Below, in pieces: positions 10,419 to 22,606 of a stretch of DNA of 64,000 nt. Origin of the DNA: Gracilaria gracilis (Eukaryota > Rhodophyta > Florideophyceae > Gracilariales > Gracilariaceae); contig JARGSG010000012.1 of assembly GCA_030374805.1 (NCBI GenBank), positions 248,001 to 312,000 of the forward strand. The letters are read 5' to 3'. Each line of letters begins with the position of its first letter. Within the stretch, counting starts at the first letter, position 1. The notes beneath the pieces are model-generated. The model ran no database searches, had not been told where the DNA came from, and saw only the letters and a list, made by a program, of their open reading frames with translations. Both the position numbers and the translations under genes were made by a program.

Positions 10419-13400
10419 ATGCCCAACTGCTGCTTTGAAGGCTGCTCCTTCTTTGCCCGCACCATCCCCGCCATGCAAAGGCACCAGAGCAGATGCCCCA
10501 ATCGCCTCAACCCAGACAAGCGTTTCCTCTCCCAAGGCGGAGGCCTCCCCCATTTCCCCCCACGCATCAAGCGTCACAAGTCTACCCCCCACCTCCATAC
10601 ACCTCCCCCTCCCACAAACCGCCCTTCCGACAACTTCCCCACCGCAGACGACGACTCCTACCACCACCAGCAACTCTGCCTCTCCCTGCACACCCAGGAC
10701 GCCTACCACATCGCCACCACCCCCCGTCTGCTCCATCTCCCCCTCCCCTACTCCCCCTCCTCCCCCTTCCTTCCCCCTCCTCAACAACCCCCACCTCGAA
10801 CGCATGGTCCTCTACATCTCTTCCATCGCCTCCTCCCTCGGCTTCCGAAAGGCTGACGAACTCATCTCCCTCCTCCACGACCCCGCCTTCTCCAAATCCG
10901 GCTTCCACAACGCCGTCTCCTCCGCCTCTCATTGTCTCGAACTTCAAACAGACCTCTTCCAACACCGAGTCAGCAACATGGGCTTCGCTCCCACCACCCT
11001 CTCCGACCCACAGCAGCACTTGTCCCCCACCATCTTCCGAAAGAACCCCATACAGGTCCTCAAACAACAACTCGCCCTCGCACACTTCCACAACACCTTC
11101 TTTCACCCCGTTTCCCACACAACACCTTCCGGCTCTCCCGCTTTCGCCCACCCCATGGCCTCCACCCTCGGAAAAGATGCAGTCCCCGCCCTCAGAGCCG
11201 CAATCATGCGCTCCTCCAACGACTCCTGCATCTGGCACACCCCCGACTCCACCGGTATCGACTCCTTCAACGGCTTAGTCCATATCTACTCCGACAAGTC
11301 CTCCACCTCCCTCGAATCCTCTTCCATCACCTCCGACCCCCTTCACATCACCGTTCTCAACTTCTCCGATGCCTTCCGTCACAAGTGCATCACCGAACAC
11401 CTCAACCTTCTCATATACTTGCCAACCTCCTTCCTCCCAACCAACCCCTCCCAAGACTTCGACTCTATCTTTCAAACCTCCTCTCACATCCCCCGCCACA
11501 CCAAAATGGAACTAATTCAGCTCGCCATCCCCAAGCTCCTCGGCCCCCTCCTCTCCTCCGGTCTCAACGGCTTCCCCTTCCGTGACGCCCATGGCGTTCT
11601 CCGCCACTGTCCCCCAATCATCGCCAGCTACTGCGCCGACATCCCCGAAGCAAAAGACATCCTCGCCATCTTTCACGGAACCCGCCCCCAACACCCTTTT
11701 CATAGATGCACCGTCTCCCGCGCAGACCTCCCCCTACACATTCAATCCTCTTCCCCCCGAACTCAGCACCAGACCCTCGCCGCACGCAAATCACACTCCA
11801 CTCTCCTCCAACAATCAGAAGACGCTCTCCTTGCTCGTAAGCCCAGAATCTCCCGCAACACAAATGAAAAAGCCCTTGAAGGCCTCCACTCCCTCTGCCT
11901 CGCAATGTACTCATCCTTCTTCGAATCATACCCTCTTCTCAACATCACCCCACTCCTCTCCCCTTACAACATCTTCACCTTCGAACCGCTCCACAACTTC
12001 CCCCTCGGCGTCTCCAAGCTCATCAAGCTCGCCGCCATCGAGAGACTGCGCTCAGAAGCACTCTTCACCACCCCCCGTTCCTCCAAGTCCCATCGCCCCT
12101 TCAACTCCGTCCGCTCTTCCATCCTCAAACCTTCAAACACCATCCTCTCCGCCATCGAAAAGCACTCCCCCGCAAACGGACTCCACATCGACTTCTCCAC
12201 TTCCGACAACGGTCGAACTCTCAACAGTTTCTTCACTACCGACGGCTTGCGTGGTATGCTGGAATCACAAGATTATCATGCACTCGACATGGTCTTCCCC
12301 TTCATCGGCGCCTTCTTTGACCGATGCTGTGACGAAGTCGATTCGGCTCCGATCACTACCGTCTTCTCTAAGTACTCAGACCTCCTCCTCGCCTCCATGC
12401 GATACAACACCGTCACCGATTGGACCTACGCTCGCCTCACCGACCTCCACAAGCAAATCCGCTCCTTCAAGCGCACAGCCGTACTCGTCCTCGGCTTCTA
12501 CCACACTTCCAGCCTCGGAACCCTTAAGTACCACCTCCTCGACCACATTGTTGAGGACATTCGCCGCTTTGGAGGCCTCCACTTCAATGATGTTGCTATA
12601 TTCGAGCACGCCCACACCCTTTTCAAGTCCCACTACTCCAAAACCTCAAAGCGCAGGTCCACCGCACATCAAGGGACCATTCGTGCCATCCCCCGTTCCA
12701 ACGCCATCAAGGACTGGAATCCCGTCTCCATAAACCCTTCCATAACCTCCTCCTCTTCTGGCCTCTCTTTTCCTCTCCAATCCGGAGAACCCGGTTTCGT
12801 CCGTGATGGCAAACACATCTCCTTCGCTGACCTAATCAATGCCCACATATTCATTTGCTCCAATCCTCACCACCCTCACAAATCTCTTCAAGACCTCTTC
12901 CCCCCCGATACCCTATCTATTCTTGCACAATTCGGAAGAGACGCCCTCCCATCCTTCATCACCCTCTCTCTCGAAGTCCTACAACTCACTGACAACACCC
13001 CCGCCCTCCGTCAGGCTCGACTCACCATATTCAACTCCGCTTACGTCGTCGGCGGTTACATCCCAACACTCGACAACTTTATTGAAGAGCGGAACGAGCT
13101 TGCGCCTTAGGATCCTGCAGTCCCTCTCATCCAACGAATTTTTGCCACCCCCTTCTTCGGTCCATCCAAGTCCCCAAAGTTCTCCCACGTTCTCGTCGCT
13201 GGCTCCACCTCCCCCCCCTCCGCATCCATCGTCCGGGTCTGCAAACTCATCTTCCTTCTTCGTTTCGCCCTTCCTTCTTCAACTTCTTCTCCCAAGGAGT
13301 TCGCCTTCGTCCAGTTCATGGAACTCGTCCCACCCAGCGACGACGTCGATCTCACCCTCAACTTCGTTTGCCTCCGATTCGCAACAGACGACGAACATAA

Positions 13401-13629
13401 CCCCACCATCCACCCAGTTCCTATCTCTACCCACTCTACTTCCGATAACGTTTCTCCTTGGTATGGACTCATCCCCTCTTCCTTCATCCTCGACTCCGTT
13501 CATGTTCTCCGCCAGAACTACCCCGCTCCTCCCTTCGCTTCTCGTCTACACTGGCGCTTTCACCGATTCTATCTCAATCGGTTCTACCGAGACCCCACCG
13601 CCAAGCCTTATTTACCATCCAACACGTAG
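10419..13629 (+). pseudogene. Plavaka/KDZ-like DDE transposase
   Basis: The likely start is ATG 10419, where the first codons encode a C2H2/C2HC-like finger (CCFEGCSFFARTIPAMQRH). The main frame is shifted by one base, and the change (indel or small intron) falls in the Pro/Ser/Thr-rich linker before about 10800. The core matches Plavaka transposases: LVHIYSDKSS with HITVLNF (about 11275-11360), GVLRHCPPIIASYCADIPEA (11593-11652), FEPLHNFPLGVSKL (about 11980-12020) and an HTSSLGTLKYHLLDH helix (about 12500-12545). TAG at 13108-13110 interrupts it. The same frame continues through WYGLIPSS to a stop after 13620, the expected C-terminal region. Total about 1,070 codons. It would cut and paste the 19-kb element. 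The coding strand is extremely pyrimidine-rich. Confidence 0.75.
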
Positions 13630-13787
13630 CCTCTATTACCTGTTAGCTTCAGCTTCATAAATATTTAAACCTGCTTTGTTTCAATTGGAAAGAGTGAAGA
13701 TACGCATGACATGAGAAAGAAGAAGCATCTCTTCCCCATCCCACACATACCTCCACCCCTTCCTCCCCACTGCACCTCACCCTACCC

Positions 13788-16490
13788 TTAGTAGCCAGCC
13801 TCTTCCCTACCATCAACCCCTGTCTCTTCCCTGCGTTCCGCCCGGTGTGCCACCAACCACCCGAAACTCGCGTCCTCCGGTCGACAGGCCGCTATGTAAC
13901 AATCAAGAACTGCACCTGGTCTCCGTGTTAGTTTTGCCATAGAATAGTTCTCTCTCAGAGCTAGGTATATCTTCTCCCTCGATGGTACCCACAGCTCAAC
14001 TGTCGCAGTTCTCCCGGAGTTTCCCGACACACACCTCGGATCTCCATCCACAAACCCATCGTTCTCAAACTACTCGGCATGCTTCTCCTGTAGCGATTGC
14101 CAGGCTACCCCCAGTATTCCTTCCACAGCCCCAGGTAGATAATTCCCATACAAAGTAGAGAACAAAAGCTGTCTTTGCCCTCCACGTCCCACAACCTCGT
14201 TCATAGTTTTCACGACACAGGCAATCCAGGGGTCAAGTCTCGCAAGGTGCATCACGGTCCCATCCACGTACTGCCGCTCACCGTTACTTTGCTTCTCCAC
14301 TTCGTATCCCATATACTCCTCCAACACTGCCACCACCATCCCATTTTTGAAGTAAATATCTTCATCATCAACCTCCCATAGTGGCCCAACCGCACGAGAC
14401 CCGGAATACGCAAGGTCTTCGAACCGGCTCGTTCTCCACGCACATAACTCATTCCCCCCGCCCTCCTCCCTTTCCATCAGCTTCTTGCGCGCCTCCCCAA
14501 TCTGCTGCTTTAGCTCTTCCTATAGCTCAGTGCCCCCAGTAGGTTTCGCACGTTTCGCAATCAAATCATATCCAAGGATCGAGAATAACTTTTCGCGAAC
14601 CGCCCGCTTCCGCACCCCAATCACATCGCTTAATGTCTGCTTCATCCGCTGCCTCAGACACTTGTCCGCACTCACATTATCCACACACTCCTGTTTCCTT
14701 CCCGCTTCTCGTATCGTCTCCCAATTATCTCACATTATTTCCGTCTCCACCACATACTTCAACAGCACATCACTTCCTCCCTCCGTTGATGGCGTATACG
14801 CCCTCATCTCATATGCCACTTGATACGGGACCCGAGGTACCATCTCCTTCTCCCCACCCACAAATATGCTGCCCTCCCTACTTTCTCCCACCGTCTCACT
14901 CCTGTTCTTCCAGCTCCTACCAACTTTCTTCATGTCAAAACAGAGTTCTGACGCCTCCAACTTCGCACAATGGAGAATCTTATCGTATACAGCCCTTGCA
15001 AATACGTAAAAACTTTCTGGCACCTCTATTTCATGTTTTCGACGCCCCTTCACTTCCTTCCCACACCTTCTTTTCTTCCTACCCTTCACAGCCTCCCTTA
15101 AACTTTCAATCAACACATTTTGCTGCTTCAGCTCCTCCCTCACCCGTTCCAATTCTTACTGCGTGAGCTTCAAACTCACCATCATGGTATAGTGATCCTC
15201 CTTCATATTTCCCAGCTTTCCTTTCAACGAATTCACCCTCTCAACCAGTGCAGACCTTGGCAACACGCGTAAGTTCTCTTCATCTCCTTCTGCTATTCCT
15301 GTAGTTCCCATTTCCCTCGCTCCGTTCCTCTCTCCACGATCCCCAGAATCGTCGACTCCTGCTCCATGCACATCGTCCTCAATCCGAACGGCATTATGCC
15401 TCACACGTATTCCTTCAAGCATTCTTACCGCGGTTTCTACCAAGTTCCCTCCAGTTCTATGCCTGTTTCCAATAACGACATCTTCTCCTTCGAATACTCT
15501 CCCATCCACTGGTATATTGTCTCTCACATTTTCAATCACTGATCCACCACTGCTACGTCCTACAACTCTCTCGGGCAAATTGTTTCGGAGCCATTCCATC
15601 CTCTCCACATTGGCGTGGCTCCCCATTCCATCGCCCACACGCCCAATTCGCCTCCCACTGTCCTCTGCGTTTCCATGCTCCCTCATATGCCTCATATCCC
15701 CCACTTCCTCTTCCTCCCGCATCGCAGTGTGTCTCGGTCCACCAGTTCTTTCTCTGCCCACCATTCGATTCCTCCTAAAATCAACCACAACCTCCATGCC
15801 CTCGTTCCTCGCCTTCTGAACGCCTCCTCCTACTTCTCTTTCGTGACCCCTCCCCTCCCGAACGCCAACCCCAGCCACTCTCTCTCCCTCCTTCCCTCGA
15901 ATACCACGGCTAACTATCCCACTAGTACTTCTTGCTATCGCACTCCCCTACCCCCCACTGCGACACTCTCTCTCTTTCTCTATGAAATCTCCACACTCGC
16001 CTTCTTCTACAACCTGCGTGGAGTCATCGCCCCTTCGCAGCCCACCTCTATCCCTTCCGCCCCACGCATCATCCCCCTGACTTCCTCCCATCACTCTCCT
16101 GTTTTTCCCTTCTCCATTTTTCATCTCATGTGGAAGCGGAGTAGCTTTTGGTACCAAAGAATCTACCGTTCGCTCGGTTCGCTCTGTTTGCTCGGTGCGC
16201 TCGGTTCGCTCGGTTCGCTCAGTTCGCTCCAAAGGTTGGCCTCGATCACGTCTCCCCGTGTTCTTCCTACCTTTCGCACGTAATCCGCTTCGAGGAGGGC
16301 GCGAAGTAAGCCCAATACCACCCTCGCCATTTTCCACATCGCCGCTTCGAGGCGCACGCGTAGTACTACCCAAGCCATCCCCGCGACCCCGACCTACCAC
16401 CTCTGCACGCGTTCGCCCTTTTGACGCGCGCCCGCTTGCATCCTCCGCATTCGCATTTGCATTCACACCTCTCGGTTTACGGTTCCCCAT
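13788..16490 (-). pseudogene. Large unknown coiled-coil protein of the 19-kb transposon
   Basis: One reading frame of about 901 codons runs from ATG 16490 (MGNRKPRG) to 13788. It is broken by five stops (15948-15950 TAG, 15156-15158 TAA, 14730-14732 TGA, 14520-14522 TAG, 14070-14072 TAG) but by no frameshift. The N-terminal third is Arg/Gly-rich and disordered with an ERT tandem repeat; a coiled coil follows (ERVREELKQQNVLIESLREA, around 15150), then a helical region with DKCLRQRMKQTLSDVIGVRK (about 14650). The C-terminal part is more globular. I recognise no domain. It lies just downstream of the methyltransferase-SET frame on the same strand, so the two may be expressed together. Possible roles are DNA binding or scaffolding of the transposase, which is only inference. 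Confidence 0.55.
16160..16236 (-). repeat. 9-bp tandem repeat encoding ERT units
   Basis: The plus strand repeats a nonamer of the type GCTCGGTTC, giving seven consecutive Glu-Arg-Thr (once Glu-Gln-Thr) triplets in the minus-strand frame of the coiled-coil protein. The repeat length keeps frame. Confidence 0.8.
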
Positions 16491-16979
16491 ATGGAATCGG
16501 ACGACGACGATGCGCCCGGCGGTGCGCTCTAGATGTTGTCGCCGCTCGCTGCAAGACGTGTTCACCGCTCGATGTGATCGCAGGTCTCCCGTAAAACGCA
16601 CACCTCCCCTCGACGTGTGGTAGAAAAATCGCACCGTTTTAGTACTTTTCGGAATCACTTTCCGAAAGTTGGGACGGAAATTTCCCTTCCTGTACGAAAC
16701 CTCACTGCCAAAACCTGTTACAATTTCACATGATATCACATGTACTCCGTATCTTCTATTCTATGTACTTGAACTTCACCTCACTCCCCCGAATCCTATT
16801 TCCATTTTGTTCACGTCACTGGATGATAAAAGTGACGACACCCACTCGCTTGGGGGAGTTCTCGTCCTCCCCTGTAGAACACGAGAGTTAGAGAGAAAGC
16901 GTAATAAAATATACACAATTCGATTTCACACAAACTTCGGTACATCTTTCGGTTCTATAAGTCAATAATCAATTGAGCT

Positions 16980-19900
16980 CTAGTCGACTACTATAGGATT
17001 CGAAGACGTATCCCATGTGCAATCCATTCCATAATCTGGAAACAACTCTTCTCCCACTTCTACAACCCGAAGTGCCCGGACGGCAAGCATTGGGTATTCT
17101 CTTAATTGAAGTGGAGTTCGCCCAGTTCCTGGGGTTCGACTCACCGCCACATTGGCAGTCCGTCGCTGCTTCAAGCCATCCTCCACTGCATCCCTATCTT
17201 TATCCCCTTCCATATATTTTGGGTCATTAATTGTTCCACCCAACGAAAATGGAGCGGGGACAATCCATACAGGGATTGTAGGTACTTCTCGTCTCCTTTC
17301 CGGGAGTTTCCGGAATACCTCGCCTCGCAGGCTAACCTCCATCGCATAAGTTCGAAAACGTGCGGCAGTGGCTCCGAACAACCCTTCCCCATACTTCTTG
17401 TGTACCTTCTTTTTCTTCGTTAAGTCATGATACACTACAGTTCCGTAAAAGAAACATATCTCTTCGTTCTTCATGAAACGGCGCGTGGTAAACATTCCCA
17501 CTCCTGCGTCATGGTGACGAATCGACGACTTTCCAATGCGACAACCACACATAGTGGCCTCCAGTGCCAACATCGCGTTCCAATCCACGGGACCCATCTT
17601 CCCTTGCAACGTTTTCGCCCACTCATGCAGCGCTTTGCGCCTGCCGATCATGGCCATGGCCTCCTCCTGCCACATCGATGCCAGGAAGTCTACAATATAC
17701 GGTGGGAACTTCTGATACTGTGGGAAGCCGGATGGAGCCTTCCATGATCGTGAAGAACGAGCGTTCCACTTGGGAAATAAGTCCATCACGCCATTCACAG
17801 AGTTTCGGACCTCCTGCATAATTTGAATGTCCGTCTCATTATCGCGCATGCACATCGCGAACTGAACAATTGCCGCGTGCCTAGCATGCGCAAAACAGTC
17901 AGGCTCCAGATCACAACCAATAAACTTCCGATGGCGTTGTAACTCCATTCATACCATGGCAGTCGAAAAAGTTCCCGCGAACAAGTCCACCACTGTATAA
18001 CCTGGCTGCGAAAATCTGCTGATCAGCTCCTTCAACAACGCGCGAGGTTTTTGTTCCGACCTCACCTTTTCCAACATGTAGCCCCCACCCTCCTTCTTTC
18101 TTTTCCGTTGAAGATTCTTCCCATTGGAAATGGGCGGTACCTGGTCAATGACACTGTATTACCCTGGATATCTGGACTGCACGTGGTTGAAGTTCTCATA
18201 GTTCACCATCGCATGCTTCTGTGCATAAGCGAGCCCACTTCGAACACCATGTATTGCATACTCCATGGCAGGGAACAAGGAGCAGGACCTGCGTCTCGGG
18301 TTTTGTATGGGGTTGCCTTGCGACCGTATAAAATGAATTGGGACCTGGTCCACAACAAACGATCGCCTGGGAACCCCGTGATCGTTCTTTGCTCCCATAA
18401 GGGAAAGCAGCACCCTCTTCCACTGGTTCACCTGTTCCAATGCACAGAAGATAACGATATGACCCCCCGGACGTAGCAGCCTTGATATAAGCTTTGCCGC
18501 CTTCTCCATATGCTCAGCGCTCAGCATATCGTACCAACTGTTCTACTGGTTCTTATCGGCCCTTATGTTGTATGGTGGGTCCATAAAAACCATTTGAACT
18601 TTCTCCAATAGAGAAACTCCGTTGTTTCGCAGAGTCTCGTCCGTTTCCACCATATGCTCGAACCCGCAATTATACATTCGAAAGTATTTCTCCATCTCCA
18701 CTTCACAACGTTGGAATGCCATTTTATCGTCCAACGAGGAAATTGCAGATGGAGGCTGTACGTCAGCATCGGACGACTGTTCATCAACATCTTCATTCCC
18801 ACTCTCACCCACTACATCCATTCCACTTCCACCATCTCCATCCCCTCCTTGTTTCCCCTCAGAAGGATTCCCTCTTTCCAACTGCTCATCGTCATCGTCA
18901 GGAAATTCGATGGTAGGCTCCGGTTTTGATATCAGCGTGAGAGGTATATCAGGGACCCTGAGTGTTTCTTTGATTTTCATCTCCAAGATGGAGGACATAA
19001 GCGAGTTAGAGAAACAATCAAATCTCTGAGCAAACGCTCTTGACGGGTCCCTGTGAAACGTCTTTAGAACGGCCCATCGTCTAGGTTCTGATATTGTGTA
19101 CAACTGGTCGTTCACAACAACCTTGTTCAGATCAGAAATGAACTCCTTCGCAAGCGTTCGGAGGGCCACATCAATGTTCTCCGGAAGGTTCCATGCCCAC
19201 GGTTAGACCTCGTCTTCCCGAAGAGTTTGCGTGTTCTTCGGTAGCAAGCGATGGTCGTTGTTCTTATGCAAAAACCCCTCGGAACGCGTTTCAATGGGTT
19301 TAAACTGCATGTCATCGTACACGAGCAGTAGGAAAGAGAGAACCATGACCTCAGCGCTAGGGAATCCCAGAAATTGGGGGCAACAATCCGAGGCCTTTGT
19401 TACCAGCTGCACACCAAAACCCGCACGCTGAGCTTGGAGATTCTGCAATATTTACAAATTCCCAAAAGGGGTGGAATATCCCTTCTCCCCCTTACGCCTC
19501 TTATGGACCCGAAGGCGCTTTTCCATAGATAATTTTTGGATAAGAGAAAGAAAGTGAACTCTCTGGAAATGTGTAGCGATGCTCGTACCGAAAGGGGGAA
19601 CTATCCGGCCCACACGCTTGGGAGCTATACTCATGGACTTGAAGAATTCGGTTAACGTCACATTCTTCGGTATTCCTTGAAAGTCCACTTTGGTATAAGC
19701 ATTCCAAAAATCCCTCACACGCCTGTCTCTCTCTCCGTCCACGATGTCAAGCAACTTCGTCGACAGATACAGCTGACGGTACGAACTCTTCCCGCACACA
19801 GCCTTGAGCTCATCGTCGCTGTATGACGGGTGAGTGGGTCCGAGAAGGATAGAGAAGTACTTCTTGGCAACGTTTAGGACAGTGCGATTCTTGATGATAT

Positions 19901-20093
19901 ATTGAACGAATTCGCTGTGTCCCACTTTCCTAGGTTCGTCTTCCTCTCGCATCGTCGACGCATAGTGATCACGGATGGCGAGACAGGTGGTGAGAAGCTC
20001 ATCCCCAGAACCGAACATTTTTCCAACCTTCATGTCGGATGTCGGAGGTGCCGGTGACGGTGATTTAGACCTGGGTGTGGTTGCGGCAGCCAT
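16980..20093 (-). pseudogene. Beta-class DNA N6-adenine methyltransferase joined in frame to a SET domain
   Basis: A single frame of 1,038 codons runs from ATG 20093 (MAAATTPRSK) to 16980. The first 300 residues are helical and unknown; residues about 370-420 are acidic. DPPYNIR (residue ~505) is methyltransferase motif IV, followed by LLRPGGHIVIFC (about 540). EQKPRALLKELI is motif X-like and VDLFAGTFSTAM (about 702-713) is the S-adenosylmethionine loop, with GCDLEPDCF after it. The order IV-X-I defines the beta class, like CcrM-type adenine methyltransferases. The SET domain covers residues ~860-1022: GVGMFTTRRF, a degenerate TIND where NHS is usual, and GEELFPDYG at the end. Premature stops lie at 19452-54, 19203-05, 18543-45, 18159-61 and 17949-51, the last between the two domains. 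There are no frameshifts. The product would write both DNA and histone or protein methylation; this copy is interrupted. Confidence 0.72.
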
Positions 20094-20459
20094 TTTAAAC
20101 AATAAAGAGGGGCTGTATTATGAATACGGAAGAAGAACGGGAGTGGTCGTGAGAAAACAGATGATTGACGTCGGCAGCGGACGGCGACGGCGAACGGACG
20201 GAAGCTGACGAGAGACCGCAGCGAACGAGAGATGAGTGCGGATGGTAGACGGGAGTGGACGGCAGACGGCTGCGGAATTAGCTATGTGAATGAGGAGTTC
20301 AGACGCCAAAACGGTACCAGAACTCTAAAGTAGAGGAGTAGAAGGGAATTGGGCGATGTTAGAGGGGCTTATGCGGTGATAAACAGTTATAAGAGAACGC
20401 AGGGATGGAAGGGGGGTGCTGTAATTCCTAGATATGGAAGTATAGGCGAAATTATAACT

Positions 20460-22312
20460 TACGGCTCTCCGAACAGCGGTCTGTGGTGCAGTGGCGCTCC
20501 ATCACGGCTCTGATGAAGTGCCACTCGAGGCGGTCCGCTTTCCATGCGCCGTGGGAGAAAAAGTAAAACAAAATTTAATTTTCAGACAGCGGTCCGGGGT
20601 GGAGTAGCGCTTCATCAGTGCCGTGATGAAACGCCACTCCACCCCGGACCGCTGTCCACGCGCCGTGGCTGATGAAACTGGACGACACCCCGGAACGCTG
20701 TCCACGCGAAAAAAAAAATTTCTACCTGGACAGCGGCCCCCTTGCGACTGGCGTTTGTTTGTAATGTGACGCCGCGTGTACTTAAGCACCTTCGCTCTCC
20801 TGCGAACTGCCTCGGTAAGCACAACGCTCTGTACCTCCCCGTTACGGTTTTCGGGGATCTCTTCTTCTCCTGTCACAACCAAGCGATCCTCTCGGTTGTG
20901 ACAGAAGAAAAAAATATCGCCGGAAACTGTGTAAGGGAGGTGCTCTTTCTATCCTTGTTCTGTTGCGCGGACGTAGTGGCACACAAGGTACGTTCGACAA
21001 TTTTGTTCGTTTTCTGTGAATCGTACGTACTAACTGGCGTACTCTTCTATTTTCCATGCTATTGCGTATTCAAGCCAGAGTCGCCGCCGGCGGACACATT
21101 GTATGCCACTTCTGCATCCTTGCTTTACTGAGAACATTCGGAAGAGCTTGAGCTGGCCGTGATGGTCGAGTACGAGTATTTGAGTTGTTCAACTCATGTA
21201 ATCGGCTTTGGATTTGACAGCCAGCTCAATCACTGTTGGACTGTGGTTAGTTATTAGACCGACTAGACTAGACTGCGTTAGGTCGAACTATCGGAAGTGG
21301 TTGAGCTACCGGTGATGGTGGACTACGATTATATGAGTTGTTCAACTCATATAATCGTGTTAAGCCATGACTGATATTTCAATCACTGAGGAAGAATACT
21401 CCCCAATATAATCACTAGAAGAATGTCGTGGCCAGTGATGAGTTCTTCTTCTCCAACAACCACATAATGGTCGTGGTTGTCGCAAAGGGAGTATTCATTA
21501 TCGGTCACGACCTTGGGCGCTATAGGAAAATCTACATCATATAAAATTGGAGGAAATAGTCGGTAGAACTACCTTCTTCGATTTGATAAGATGTAAAGTT
21601 TCTGATATAGCGCATATTCTGCCAGATCGATGGGATGCATTACTTGTTTTGTTTTGTAAGAGACCAACAAGCCGCGAACTACTTCTAATCTAAACTGTTC
21701 TCCGTGCTTATGAAGAGCAATTTTTATTGCTCTCCAACAAACTCACTAAAAGACAGTCATATGATTTGACGCCCTTACGTCCTCCCGTCATTATAAGAAG
21801 ATGCAGGGCTTTAAATATTCATAAAACAATCATAAGTGAAAACCGTCGTCAACAGCGGTCCGAGGAGTCGTCCAGCTTCATCAGCCACGGCGCGTGGACA
21901 GCGGTTCGGGGTGGAGTGGCGCTTAATCAGTGCCGTGATGAAGCGCCACTCCACCTCGGACCGCTGTCCGAAAAATTAATTTTTTTTCCCGCGTGGACAG
22001 CGGTCCGAGGTGTCGTCCAGCTTCATCAGCCACGGCGCGTGGACAGCGGTCCGGGGTGGAGTGGCGCTTCATCAGTGCCGTGATGAAGTGCCACTCCACC
22101 CCGGACCGCTGTCCAAAAATTTTTTTTTTTTTGCCGTGGACAGCCGCCCGGGGTGTCGTCCAACTTCTTCCGCCACAGCACGTGGACAGCCGTCCGAGGT
22201 GTCGTCCAACTCCATCGGCCACTGCGCATGGACAGTGGTCCGGGGTGGTGTGGCGCTTCATCAGGGCACTGATGAAGCGCCACTCCACCCCGGACCGCTT
22301 TCCATGAAGAAA
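20460..22312. repeat. Array of long perfect hairpins at the centre of the 19-kb transposon
   Basis: A roughly 75-bp palindrome recurs: 20585-20617 with 20624-20656, 21896-21929 with 21936-21969, 22041-22074 with 22081-22114, and about 22230-22263 with 22269-22303. A more diverged copy is at about 20476-20548. Stems are 33-35 bp with a 6-base loop, usually GTGCCG. Half-units containing GTCGTCCA lie between them, and A/T homopolymers follow several units. Between the two clusters (20730-21850) there is no gene I recognise. That part holds a diverged duplicated segment (about 21150-21230 and 21297-21375), each with an inner inverted repeat around GAGTTGTTCAACTC. Strand composition flips across this block. 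Confidence 0.85.
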
Positions 22313-22606
22313 ACTTAACGGACGCACTTCATTTTTTTTCCTTCAAAACTGGGTGCCTTTATTCTATAGCTATGCGTACGTAGTAGTTATGAAGATCATT
22401 TAACTTTCTAAATAAAGCGATAGTGGATTCTAAAACGTGAAATACGGAACCCCTTGAGTTCAATCCTATATTGAGCGGGCGCAGTGTTCGGTCAGGAAGT
22501 GAAGGCAACGAACGTGATTGAGAAGGGAACATCACTATACGTTCTCGTGAGCATTCTCGACGGTCTTAATCCGCGTTTCGAATTGTTTGAACCCTTTGTA
22601 TCCAAC

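Noticed and set aside
10493-12733. Long overlapping Pro/Ser/Thr-rich frames beside the transposase
   Set aside because: The plus strand is so poor in purines that stop codons are rare in all forward frames; only one frame shows transposase motifs.
12839-13660. A separate Ser/Pro-rich gene after the transposase
   Set aside because: Low-complexity shadow; the transposase frame itself continues past its TAG over the same bases with family-like C-terminal sequence.
15517-16623. Plus-strand frames opposite the coiled-coil gene
   Set aside because: They are antisense to a frame with coiled-coil and tandem-repeat features and have low-complexity composition.
20460-22312. A CRISPR array or tRNA cluster
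   Set aside because: Units are palindromes of about 75 bp without regular unique spacers, the context is a eukaryotic transposon, and no cas gene or tRNA fold is present.
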